A stretch of DNA of 17,339 bases from DATMBL01 sp050735975 (GTDB taxonomy: Bacteria > Desulfobacterota > Binatia > UBA9968): assembly GCA_050735975.1 (NCBI GenBank), contig JBOHVS010000030.1, positions 1 through 17,339 on the forward strand, in the 5' to 3' direction. This document shows positions 1 to 7,124 of the stretch, in pieces. How positions within the stretch are numbered: the first letter of the stretch is position 1; every line of letters begins with the position of its first letter. The translations under genes were made by a program, and so were the position numbers. The notes under the pieces are model-generated. The model saw only the letters and a list, made by a program, of their open reading frames with translations, was not told the DNA's origin and did not search any database.

Positions 1-137
1 GCTATTCCAATTGGCCCACCATTCCTCAGATCTACATCGACGGAAAATTCGTCGGCGGCTGCGACATCGTGAGTGAGCTGCACGAACGAGGAGAGCTTGA
101 GCCGATGCTTAAATCCGCCTTCGGTAAAACCGACTAA
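1..137 (+). CDS. grxD: Monothiol glutaredoxin (Grx4 family), C-terminal part, 5' end outside the window
   Basis: The reading frame enters at base 3 and gives 44 residues before the TAA at 135-137. It holds NWPTIPQIYIDGKFVGGCDI followed by a helix ending in ELHERGELEPM. This matches the end of monothiol glutaredoxins of the GrxD/Grx4 type: the WPTIPQ(L/I)(Y/F) cis-proline loop that contacts glutathione, then the GG-D-I motif. In the family these proteins carry or transfer [2Fe-2S] clusters in the cytoplasm using a CGFS cysteine, which lies upstream of this window and cannot be checked. The next gene starts 71 bases downstream on the same strand. Family assignment is strong for such a short piece; the exact symbol is less certain. 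Confidence 0.88.
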   Translation, partial: YSNWPTIPQIYIDGKFVGGCDIVSELHERGELEPMLKSAFGKTD

Positions 138-208
138 CCCCGGCCTCAACAAACAGACTCTTCAACCGTCTAATCGCCGTGAGGTGAGCACAGGTCAGAG
201 GAGAAGCC

Positions 209-931
209 ATGTTTCGAAGCCTCGCGGTGGTTACGGTTTTGTTGATTTCTACCAATCCGGCTTGGGCCCAGTTTGACAAAGTGCTTAAAGGGCTGGGTGG
301 AGCTATCGGCAGCGGCGGAGGTCTCAACGACGCGAAGGTCGGCTCCGGATTGCAAGAGGCGCTTAAGATTGGAACAGAGAACGCCGTAATCGAAACGGGT
401 CAGGTCGACGGCTTCTTCAAAAATAAAGCCATCAAGATTTTGATGCCGAGGCCGCTGCAGACTATGGAGCAGCCGCTCCGTCTGGTCGGCTACGGGCCGC
501 AGATTGATGAGTTCGTTTTGAGCATGAATCGCGCGGCGGAAAAGGCGGTGCCCTTCGCCAAGGAGATTTTTTGGGATGCCATCGGCCAGATGACTTTCGA
601 CGATGCTCGTAAAATTCTCGCCGGCAGCGACACGGCGGCGACCGAATATTTCAAGGCGAAAACGTCGAAGAAGCTGCACGCCGCGTTCCAGCCGGCCGTG
701 GAGAATGTGATGAAGGACGTGGGTGTCACCCGACAATACAATGACCTGGTCGGCCGTTACAAAAGTGTTCCGTTCGCAAACAGCATCTCTTTCGATATCA
801 ACAAATACGTCACGGAAAGAACTACGGACGGTTTGTTCCTCGTTGTCGGCCAGGAGGAACGAAAGATCAGAACCAATCCGTCGGCGCGAGTGACGGATCT
901 GCTGAAGGAAGTTTTCGGCGGCAAGAAGTAG
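209..931 (+). CDS. DUF4197 family secreted protein
   Basis: The 240-residue product starts with a signal peptide (MFRSLAVVTVLLISTNPAWA, likely cleaved after AWA), so it should be exported to the periplasm. The mature part has the DUF4197 pattern: a glycine-rich stretch (GLGGAIGSGGG), then L..AL..G...A, GFF.N..IKI.MP..L, a middle D..R.IL.G.....A..YF segment, and a C-terminal TDGLF..V..EE..IR.NP. The length is usual for the family. The molecular function of DUF4197 is unknown. The start is fixed by a GAGGAG ribosome-binding site just upstream of the ATG. It lies 71 bases after the glutaredoxin gene and may be cotranscribed with it. The family call is firm; nothing here points to a biochemical role. 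Confidence 0.88.
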   Translation: MFRSLAVVTVLLISTNPAWAQFDKVLKGLGGAIGSGGGLNDAKVGSGLQEALKIGTENAVIETGQVDGFFKNKAIKILMPRPLQTMEQPLRLVGYGPQIDEFVLSMNRAAEKAVPFAKEIFWDAIGQMTFDDARKILAGSDTAATEYFKAKTSKKLHAAFQPAVENVMKDVGVTRQYNDLVGRYKSVPFANSISFDINKYVTERTTDGLFLVVGQEERKIRTNPSARVTDLLKEVFGGKK

Positions 932-1007
932 CCGGCCTCAGTGTCCATTTCGGGGTGGTGAAAACCCGCACCTTCAGACGAACGCGAATCTAGACCCTTG
1001 GCTCTGC

Positions 1008-1140
1008 CAGACTGTGTGAAAACTAGCCGACCACCCTTCGACCATGCTCAGGGCGATCGGCTAACTATCGGAAATCGCAATCATTGACCGTTCGTGCTGA
1101 GCCTAGTCGAAGCACAAATCGAGGGTTTTCACACAGTCTG
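1008..1140. repeat. Inverted-repeat element, 16-bp perfect ends
   Basis: CAGACTGTGTGAAAAC at 1008-1023 is repeated exactly, inverted, at 1125-1140. Inside it lies a second, imperfect inverted pair: CTTCGACCATGCTCAG at 1036-1051 against CTGAGCCTAGTCGAAG at 1097-1112 (14 of 16 positions pair). The nested symmetry and the absence of any ORF look like a small non-coding mobile repeat (MITE- or REP-like). CTTCGAC..GCTCAG repeats are common in bacterial intergenic DNA. No target-site duplication was identified. Confidence 0.6.
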
Positions 1141-1150
1141 CCGCTCAGGG

Positions 1151-1186
1151 TGACACACTCCATGACTTGTAGTCGGGAGTGTGTCA
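1151..1186 (-). terminator. Hairpin at the 3' end of the minus-strand decarboxylase-like gene
   Basis: TGACACACTCC (1151-1161) pairs perfectly with GGAGTGTGTCA (1176-1186) around a 14-base loop. Read on the minus strand, the hairpin begins on the stop codon of the gene that ends at 1184. No clear U-tract follows on that strand, so this could be a transcript-end stem or part of the neighbouring repeat element rather than a classical intrinsic terminator. Confidence 0.4.
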
Positions 1187-1909
1187 ATTTGCCAGCGACG
1201 CCATCAGCCGGCCAAACCCGGTTACTTCCTCTTTCACCTTCGCCATCCGAAGTCCATGCCAGATGTAAGCTTGGCAGCTCGTGACTACCGGCTTGCCGAT
1301 CTCTCGTTCCAAAAGATCGACGTCGGTAATCGTCGGCCAACGCGGGCAGGGGACGAAGACGCCGTCGGCTTCCGGCGCTTCCTCGTAGAGCCGTTTGGCG
1401 ATCTTGTACGCGGCGTGCACAGGCATGTCGGTGAGGTCGGCATTCTTGCGCACTCCGTAGCCTTCAATTTTCAAAACCTGAAAACCTGAAGACTCGAGAA
1501 AGGCTTTCATTCTCTGGTTGAGCGAATCTTCATGTGGGGTGGCAACGACGAGCGTTTTAAGTTTGAGTGACTTGAGCGCCTCAATCTCACCGGTGATTCC
1601 GGGAGAGATGGGGACGCCGTATTTTGCCGTTAGCTTTTTGCCCATCTCGATGTCACTGCCATTCCCGAGTTTTGTAAAGAGCGGCGAACCGCCGATGATG
1701 ATTGCGTCGCACTTATTATCGACAAGATCTTGCGCCGCCTCTTCGATCCGCTGAAGCTGTCTTTCAAAGTCCGCGTCCACCAGCTGGCGAATCGTCCCGG
1801 TGCTGTTTAGAAGCATGAAACCTTCCGGCAGCATCTTGTAAAACTCGTAGACCAAAGTGTCGCCTCGGGACGGTGCCACGTGACCGATCTTGGCGCGCCA
1901 GCCGTACAT
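1184..1909 (-). CDS. Arylmalonate decarboxylase / maleate isomerase family protein (Asp/Glu racemase superfamily)
   Basis: The product has 241 residues. The start at 1909 is fixed by AAGGAGG seven bases upstream; the open frame runs back to 2020, but that extension lies in repeat DNA. The fold family is shown by IIIGGSPLF (71-79), VVATPHEDSLNQR (121-133), a domain after YGVRKNADLTDM, and VFVPCPRWPTI (184-194) followed by LEREIGKPVVTSCQA. Maleate isomerases and racemases normally use two cysteines, one in each half. Here the first site is Gly-Gly-Ser and only C188 remains. From memory, this is the arrangement of arylmalonate decarboxylase (G74, C188), although that enzyme's Tyr126 is His126 here. 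It is therefore more likely a decarboxylase or a single-cysteine variant than a true maleate isomerase. Cytoplasmic. It is transcribed divergently from the M20 gene. Confidence 0.82.
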   Translation of the reverse strand: MYGWRAKIGHVAPSRGDTLVYEFYKMLPEGFMLLNSTGTIRQLVDADFERQLQRIEEAAQDLVDNKCDAIIIGGSPLFTKLGNGSDIEMGKKLTAKYGVPISPGITGEIEALKSLKLKTLVVATPHEDSLNQRMKAFLESSGFQVLKIEGYGVRKNADLTDMPVHAAYKIAKRLYEEAPEADGVFVPCPRWPTITDVDLLEREIGKPVVTSCQAYIWHGLRMAKVKEEVTGFGRLMASLAN

Positions 1910-1924
1910 TTCCTTTTCCTCCTT

Positions 1925-2007
1925 CAGGCCGTTGAAAAAATTCCATCTGCTTCCTGTCTGCGTGCGACGCACAGGCAGGCGTTGCGCTCGATCGCCTCGC
2001 TCCAACG
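1925..2007 (+). repeat. Dispersed 83-bp repeat, copy 1
   Basis: This segment matches 11104-11186 in the same orientation. The first 64 positions differ at only about four sites, and the tail keeps TC(G/A)CTCCAACG. A diverged copy lies inverted at about 2113-2178. The core GTCTGCGTGCGACGCACAGG contains a stem-loop (TGCGT-GCG-ACGCA, extended by outer CCTG/CAGG). It sits directly upstream of the ribosome-binding site of the minus-strand gene, so it occupies that gene's leader or promoter. Confidence 0.8.
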
Positions 2008-2112
2008 TACGATTTCGCAAAGCGCATGGAGCATGGGGCCGGGAGCCTGGGCTCCGATCTCTGACCTCTGACTTCTAACCTCCGCGCCATGCCCTTAGCC
2101 CTTAGCGACAGA

Positions 2113-2178
2113 TTTGCGCCCGCCTGTGCCAGCACGGCAGACAGGCGCCTCGCGCCTGGAACTTTTTGACCGGCCTGG
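2113..2178 (-). repeat. Dispersed repeat, diverged inverted copy
   Basis: Read on the minus strand from 2177, the segment begins CAGGCCGGTCAAAAAGTTCC and continues through CCTGTCTGCCGTGC and CACAGGCGGGCG. This lines up with copy 1 (CAGGCCGTTGAAAAAATTCC, CCTGTCTGCGTGC, CACAGGCAGGCG) with several substitutions and a small gap. The two copies face each other across about 100 bases. Between and after them (2008-2306) I see only short T/C-rich repeats such as CTGACCTCTGACTTCTAACC and no gene. Confidence 0.65.
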
Positions 2179-2306
2179 AACAATGATCTGGAGTGACAAT
2201 CTAAACAAACCGCCGGGGCGCGTCAACAACGTTTGTCAGCGGCGAGGAGAGTATGCTACAGAAAAACTTGGCTTGAGATTAGGCAACCGAATGAGAGGAG
2301 AGCTGA

Positions 2307-3533
2307 ATGGAAGAGCAAGTGCTTGAGCAGGTGGATCGGGACCGTATCGTCGGAGTCGCTCGTAATTTGGCCGATATCGTCAGCATCACCGGCGAAGAAA
2401 AGGAAGTCGCGGAGTATCTTGGAAGCGAATTAGAGAAGCTTGGAATGGAGGTAGAGTATCAGGAGGTCGAAGAGGGCAGACCGAACGTTATCGGAACGTT
2501 AAAAGGGACCGGCGGCGGCGCGACGCTCATGTTCTGCGCGCACATGGACCACTTCGATAATCCTCAGGAGACAGTGGTCGAAGACGACCGCATCTATGGA
2601 CGGGGCTTGGTCAACATGAAAGCCGCGTTCCCGTGCTACATCGAGGCGGTGTCGGCAATTCAAAAAGCGGGCGTAAAGCTTAAAGGCGACATAATCATTT
2701 CGGGCGTCGTGGGCGAGATCGAGAAGGCCCAGATCGGCCGTTTCCTGGGCAAAACCTATCGCGGCGCAGGGGTCGGCGCGCGCTACATGATGGACCATGG
2801 TGTTATGGCTGATATGTGCATCATCGGCGAACCGACAGGCCTTCATCTGCAGATAGGGAATGCCGGGCTGATCTGGGCGCGAGTGAGCGTCGATGGCAAA
2901 GCCACAAGGTTTGTTTTGGCGGCCTGCAAGGCCGCGCAAGCGATCCAGGATTGGGAAAAGGATTATCAGAGAAAATACCAGCATAGGTTCATGCTTCCTA
3001 CCGTGCAGATCGGCGCGATCGAAGGGGGCAATCCGTTTAAACCCGGGACGCGACCGACAACCGATATCTTCGTGATCGTGAAGACGCTCCCCGGCACGCC
3101 GCCGTTGGCGATTAAAAGGGAGATCGAAGCGGTGTGTGAAAGGCTGAAGAAACGAGAAAGTGACATTCTCGACGTTCGCGTCGATCTTTACCTATCGACG
3201 GACGGTTACGAGATTCCCAAGAGCGAGTATGTCGCGAAGGCCATTGAAAGAGCGCACAAAACGGTATTCGGTAAGCCCGTGCCGTACTCTAAGCCGATTC
3301 GCTACGGGATTACCAGCGACGGATCGCGGATCGCCGCTTACGGCGTCCCGAGCATCACTTACGGTCCCGGTTTCGGCACACACCTGGTTGATCCGACTGA
3401 GACCAAGGCGCCGGCGGAATGGGACACTCCGACAGGAGTCCGACGGGGAGTCGGCATCGAGAATATGGTCAACTGCACGAAAGTGTATGCCATGGCCGCG
3501 CTCGATATTTGCAACACGAAAAAACCAGGTTGA
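2307..3533 (+). CDS. M20 family metallopeptidase-like hydrolase (ArgE/DapE type) with altered active-site residues
   Basis: The product has 408 residues, the normal length for M20 amidohydrolases, which hydrolyse amide or peptide bonds with two zinc ions in the cytoplasm. The start has AGGAG six bases upstream. Order of motifs: metal site CAHMD (H79, D81), IYGRGLVNMKAA (97-107), VVGEIEK (134-140), IIGEPT (172-177), and the C-terminal GTHLVD (H359). Several key positions are unusual. The bridging metal ligand Asp of the GRG..DMK motif is Asn103, the usual Glu-Glu general-base pair reads G-E-I-E, and the histidine of the dimerisation-domain V.G...H motif is absent (VDGKATRF, 195-202). The fold assignment is firm, but catalysis may differ from ArgE/DapE. 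No catalytic substrate can be named. Confidence 0.85.
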   Translation: MEEQVLEQVDRDRIVGVARNLADIVSITGEEKEVAEYLGSELEKLGMEVEYQEVEEGRPNVIGTLKGTGGGATLMFCAHMDHFDNPQETVVEDDRIYGRGLVNMKAAFPCYIEAVSAIQKAGVKLKGDIIISGVVGEIEKAQIGRFLGKTYRGAGVGARYMMDHGVMADMCIIGEPTGLHLQIGNAGLIWARVSVDGKATRFVLAACKAAQAIQDWEKDYQRKYQHRFMLPTVQIGAIEGGNPFKPGTRPTTDIFVIVKTLPGTPPLAIKREIEAVCERLKKRESDILDVRVDLYLSTDGYEIPKSEYVAKAIERAHKTVFGKPVPYSKPIRYGITSDGSRIAAYGVPSITYGPGFGTHLVDPTETKAPAEWDTPTGVRRGVGIENMVNCTKVYAMAALDICNTKKPG

Positions 3534-3586
3534 CGGCATAGAACCCAGCGCGGCATAGCCGCAACCAAAGGAGAAATGTACGATTC

Positions 3587-3855
3587 ACCGCAGAGGCACA
3601 GAGTACACAGAGTTTTTATTTTTAAACTCTCTCCTCCGCGGCCTCAGCGGCTCGGCGGTGAGATTTCCGAATCTTTCTTCGCCACAGAGACGCAAAGTAC
3701 ACAGAGAGTCTATTAAAAACATTTACGCAAGCTGCGAAAACTTTGAAGGATAGTAGTACGAATAGGACGGCGTAAGAAAAGTCTAACCGCAAAGAGCGCA
3801 GAGAACACAAAAGTCAATTCTGCTTTTTGCGACCTTTGCGTTCTATGCGGTTAAA
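3587..3855. repeat. Cluster of related A/G-rich intergenic repeats between 3534 and 3875
   Basis: This 342-base spacer has no gene. It holds three versions of one motif: ACCGCAGAGGCACAGAGTAC at 3587, GCCACAGAGACGCAAAGTAC at 3681 and TAACCGCAAAGAGCGCAGAG at 3784. Two have an inverted partner: the C/T-rich stretch at 3629-3660 faces the first, and ACCTTTGCGTTCTATGCGGT at 3833-3852 faces the third. Each pair can form an imperfect hairpin. Such CGCAGAG/CGCAAAG repeats are common between genes in environmental bacterial genomes. The last one ends about 20 bases before the next start codon, so it lies in that gene's 5' leader. Confidence 0.6.
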
Positions 3856-3875
3856 AGAAATTCTGAGGTGCTTTC

Positions 3876-4757
3876 ATGGATTTAACCTTCGCCCACTATC
3901 GCAATCGCTTCTGCATGTTTCGCACTTACTATGCGCTGGCAACGGGTAAAGTAAACCCGGACGGTATTAATCTGAAAGTCATCGAACTGCCGGATCCGCC
4001 CAGTCACGAGCAGGAAGAGGCGCTTATCCGCGGCGAGGTCCAGGTAGCCAATCTGTACTTGCCTAATTTTCTTCGGCGGAAGCTCAAAGGCGCCCCCATC
4101 ATCGGTCTCTCTACCGAGTGGAAATCGACCATGAAGGGGAATGGAATTTTCGTGCTTGATGACGGTCCCGTCAAATCACCCAGCGACCTCGCCGGTAAGC
4201 TCATTGCCACGCACCAGGGCGCCCACGCTGTTCACCGGTACTTGTTGCGGCATCTGTATGGCGTGGACGATGGCACGCTCCGTTGGGAGTCGCATCCGCA
4301 AGAAAGACTCCTGGACGTGTTGAAGAGCGGTAAGGTGGACGCCATCTGCCTGTTGGATCATTTCTTTTTCCGCGGCGAGGTCGCCGAGGGGGTTCGATGT
4401 CTCTATACTGACGGTGAAGCCTGGAAAAAGCTCACAGGCTTTGACCAGATCATCAAGCACATGGTCGCGGCGCGGCAGGACTTAATTCGTGAGCATCCGG
4501 AGCTTAGAGAGAAACTGCTCAGCGCCTTTCGGGCGTCTTTCGCGTACAGCGAAGGGCATTTGAACGAGATCGGCGATGCCTTTATTCAACGATACGGCGG
4601 AGACAAAGAAGCTTTGCTAGCGTCGGCCCGGTATCCGAGGATCGAGTTTACCTTTACCGAACAGGAGCGGAAGCTTGCCGAGGCGGAAATGGATATGCTG
4701 GTTGAAGTCGGCGAGATCCCGCGCAAGGCGCCGATTGCATCGTTATTCGCCGCATAG
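3876..4757 (+). CDS. NMT1/THI5-like substrate-binding-fold protein (4,5-dihydroxyphthalate decarboxylase-like)
   Basis: The product has 293 residues and no signal peptide, so it is probably cytoplasmic, unlike true periplasmic binding proteins. The N-terminus (LTFAHYRNRFCMFRTYYALA, then VNPDGINLKVIELP) follows the pattern of type-2 periplasmic-binding folds in the 4,5-dihydroxyphthalate decarboxylase / NMT1 group: a YxR start, then the G(I)xL step, then an E..L..GE..V segment. A central VKSPSDLAGKLIAT (158 bases after the ATPase-free first lobe) and the SGKVDAICLLDHFF segment are typical lobe-2 elements. There is no ABC permease or ATPase nearby. It may be an enzyme or a solitary binding protein; I cannot choose. 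The ribosome-binding site is weak (GAGGTG). The next gene begins at its stop codon, which suggests an operon with the lipoprotein and MFS genes. Confidence 0.72.
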   Translation: MDLTFAHYRNRFCMFRTYYALATGKVNPDGINLKVIELPDPPSHEQEEALIRGEVQVANLYLPNFLRRKLKGAPIIGLSTEWKSTMKGNGIFVLDDGPVKSPSDLAGKLIATHQGAHAVHRYLLRHLYGVDDGTLRWESHPQERLLDVLKSGKVDAICLLDHFFFRGEVAEGVRCLYTDGEAWKKLTGFDQIIKHMVAARQDLIREHPELREKLLSAFRASFAYSEGHLNEIGDAFIQRYGGDKEALLASARYPRIEFTFTEQERKLAEAEMDMLVEVGEIPRKAPIASLFAA

Positions 4758-4758
4758 G

Positions 4759-5772
4759 TTGCGCCGTCCGCCGTCGCATTACTTGCTCTCCATCGAACCC
4801 TTCATCAGTCGTTTGCAATTCTGGGGCAGATTTTCTGTCTCTGTCTCAATCTCTGTTGCGCTTGCCTCTTGCGCCGCCGGACTGCGTTCGGAGATCGACG
4901 ATTCCGGTCGATTGCTGGAGACGGTGGCTCTCGTCCGGGAAGTCAAAGCTTTCGGCAACACTCTCGGCATCGAACCCACAGAAGCATTGCGCCGCACGTC
5001 GTTCGACGCGCCGGCGCTTTCGATGATGTGGCTGTGGCTGCAGCGGGCCGGAACTCTGGCCATTCGGGCGCCCATCGACATTCGCATGGCCATCGGGTTT
5101 TCGATGGAAAGAGAGCAACTGAGGTTGGAGCAGGTTTACCGCGTCGATGGATACAGCGTCTACTACCGGCAAGGCAACGAATTTGCGGACCCCCGATCGA
5201 TAGCGACCTTCAGCTTTGCGGATGAAGGGATCGTGCGCAGAGTGAAAATCGTTCTTCATGAAGATCTGCATGGAGATAAGAACTTTGATTTGCCGTGGGA
5301 GATCGAAGAGGCGATTGTAACTCCGCTCGGCTCTCTCGGGGCGGTGGAGTTTTTCAGGCATCGGGGAGATGAAGATAACATGCGTCGGGCGCTCATGTCG
5401 CTAGACGAGGAAAGACAATTTGCCCGCGAACTAAACGACCTGGTCAGGGAAGCAGAGCGTATCTTTGTAACAAACACACCGGCAGAAGCTAACAAGAAGA
5501 TCATGGCCCTTATTCCATCGTTCCCGAATTATCATCGGCAGTTTCGGCGCCAGATCTCGGGCCAGCACCCCGCCGCCGCGCTGGAGGCGAAGCTGAGCCA
5601 TGATCTTGCTTACTATAGATTCCATGATCGGGTTGTTTCCCTCCTGGAGCGTTCCGGCGACCTCGGACGACTGATTGAGGACTTGAAACGGCTTCCCCGC
5701 GATACCACAGCCGACGGCCTTGAAGAGTACCTGCGCGAGCTTGGTGCGAGATATGGCGCCGGTAGGGACTGA
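4759..5772 (+). CDS. Putative lipoprotein with an HEXXH zinc-protease motif, family not recognised
   Basis: The frame is open from a TTG at 4675 inside the previous gene. I use the TTG at 4759; the TTG at 4813 would give a compact 20-residue lipoprotein signal. No start has a clear Shine-Dalgarno site, so the 5' end is uncertain. A hydrophobic run (FSVSVSISVALASC) ends in a lipobox with its cysteine at 4870-4872, suggesting a membrane-anchored lipoprotein. At 5257-5271 the product reads HEDLH, an HEXXH motif, followed 10-13 residues later by glutamates in LPWEIEEA that could be the third zinc ligand. The remainder is charged and helical (RHRGDEDNMRRALMSLDEER onward). The layout faintly resembles predicted gluzincin aminopeptidases, but I do not recognise the family. 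It lies 24 bases before the MFS gene. Confidence 0.7.
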   Translation: MRRPPSHYLLSIEPFISRLQFWGRFSVSVSISVALASCAAGLRSEIDDSGRLLETVALVREVKAFGNTLGIEPTEALRRTSFDAPALSMMWLWLQRAGTLAIRAPIDIRMAIGFSMEREQLRLEQVYRVDGYSVYYRQGNEFADPRSIATFSFADEGIVRRVKIVLHEDLHGDKNFDLPWEIEEAIVTPLGSLGAVEFFRHRGDEDNMRRALMSLDEERQFARELNDLVREAERIFVTNTPAEANKKIMALIPSFPNYHRQFRRQISGQHPAAALEAKLSHDLAYYRFHDRVVSLLERSGDLGRLIEDLKRLPRDTTADGLEEYLRELGARYGAGRD

Positions 5773-5796
5773 GATCGCAACCGGGTTCTGGCATTG

Positions 5797-7032
5797 ATGT
5801 CAAAGTTCATCAAGTCTAGTTCCGTTGTTCACGGCCTCGTTCCGCTGTATTCGAGCACATTCCTATCGGCGGGGTGGGCGATGATTATCCCCGCGATTCC
5901 CGCTCTAGCACAGCAGTTCGGCGTCTCTGCGGGTGGAGCCGCGCAGATCGTTACCGCCTTCGCCATTGGCAAGTTCTTCGGAACGATCGTCGCTGGAGTC
6001 ATCCTCGACCGCATGGGAACCCGTATCGCTCTGGTGGGCGGCCCGTTGGTAGCTAGCGTTGCGTCGTTATCGGCTGCGGGAGCGCCGCGGCTTTCTCTCA
6101 TCCTATTTCTCGCTCTGATCATGGGCGCGGCGGACAGCCTTTGGTCAACCGCTCGCGAGGTTGCGGGAGTCGATCTCGCGCGGAGCGATCAGCGCGGGCG
6201 AGTCATCAGTAGTCTGCATGGCACCTACAATCTGGGCGGCGCGTTTGCGCCACTTCTCGGCGGTTGGCTGACCGACCTTTTTAGCTTCAAAGCCGCATTT
6301 ATCGGTTATGCCGTTGCCGGGCTGCTTTCTGTATTCTTGGGACTCATCAGCCCTGACTCGGCAGTCCCGTCCATGCCGCAGAAGAATCGTAACGCGGTCC
6401 GCGGCCGGGGGTTGGCGGCGATCAGGCAGCGATTGCGGAGGATTAGGGACCTATATAGAGAAATTCATCCGAATCTCAGGGCGACCTATCTCGTACTTAT
6501 TTTGGCAACGCTCGCCAGCCAATCGCAAAGGATCATTGTGCAGAGCATGCTGCCGCTATATGCCGGCATCTACCTTCAGCTGTCAGCCACCGAGATCGGC
6601 ATGCTCTTTACCATTTCCGGAATTATTGTTTTCGCCATGATCATTCCCGCGGGTTTCATAATGGACCGCATCGGCAGGAAGTGGTGCACGGTCCCGAGCA
6701 CCGGCCTTCCGGCTCTGGTTTTCGTGCTGATTCCCGCAACCGGCAGCTTCACACAGCTTGCCATTCTCGTAGCCGTCGCGGGGCTGTCGCAAGGTCTATC
6801 TTTGGGTTCGCTCGCAACTTCAACCTACGATGTCGCGCCCGCTCATGCGCGCGGGCGCCTGCAAGCGGTGCGTCGCACCATCGCTGAGTTGGGAAGTGGC
6901 ATTGCTCCCGTGTTCGGCGGGTACTTGGCCAACACTTTCAATCCCGGTGTGCCGTTCCTGGTTTACGCGCCGCTGTTGATCGTCTCGGCGACCTTGCTGG
7001 CAGTGATCGGGCGGGAGACTCTGGAGAGATAG
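5797..7032 (+). CDS. Major facilitator superfamily (MFS) transporter
   Basis: The product has 411 residues with about twelve hydrophobic segments, the size and layout of MFS secondary transporters in the inner membrane. The motif-A loop after the second helix reads DRMGTR, and the equivalent loop in the second half reads DRIGRK, reflecting the internal duplication. Between the halves is a basic cytoplasmic loop (RGRGLAAIRQRLRRIRDLYR). GTYNLGGAFAPLLGGWLTD carries the helix-5 glycine-rich motif. I prefer ATG 5797 over the TTG at 5794. The substrate cannot be predicted; efflux and uptake are both possible. It follows the HEXXH lipoprotein gene by 24 bases and probably shares its transcript. Confidence 0.88.
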   Translation: MSKFIKSSSVVHGLVPLYSSTFLSAGWAMIIPAIPALAQQFGVSAGGAAQIVTAFAIGKFFGTIVAGVILDRMGTRIALVGGPLVASVASLSAAGAPRLSLILFLALIMGAADSLWSTAREVAGVDLARSDQRGRVISSLHGTYNLGGAFAPLLGGWLTDLFSFKAAFIGYAVAGLLSVFLGLISPDSAVPSMPQKNRNAVRGRGLAAIRQRLRRIRDLYREIHPNLRATYLVLILATLASQSQRIIVQSMLPLYAGIYLQLSATEIGMLFTISGIIVFAMIIPAGFIMDRIGRKWCTVPSTGLPALVFVLIPATGSFTQLAILVAVAGLSQGLSLGSLATSTYDVAPAHARGRLQAVRRTIAELGSGIAPVFGGYLANTFNPGVPFLVYAPLLIVSATLLAVIGRETLER

Positions 7033-7124
7033 GATGACTGCGTAATCCGGGCGAAAATGCCTCCAGGTAAGTACTTGATCCCTGACATCCTTTTCTCATA
7101 GGCTAGGGGCCGCAACAACGGCCT

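Noticed and set aside
170..736. 188-residue open frame on the minus strand
   Set aside because: It is antisense to the DUF4197 gene, whose signal peptide and family motifs are plain.
2233..2257. TTGTCA and TATGCT as a promoter of the M20 gene
   Set aside because: The spacing is only 13 bases, too short for a sigma-70 promoter.
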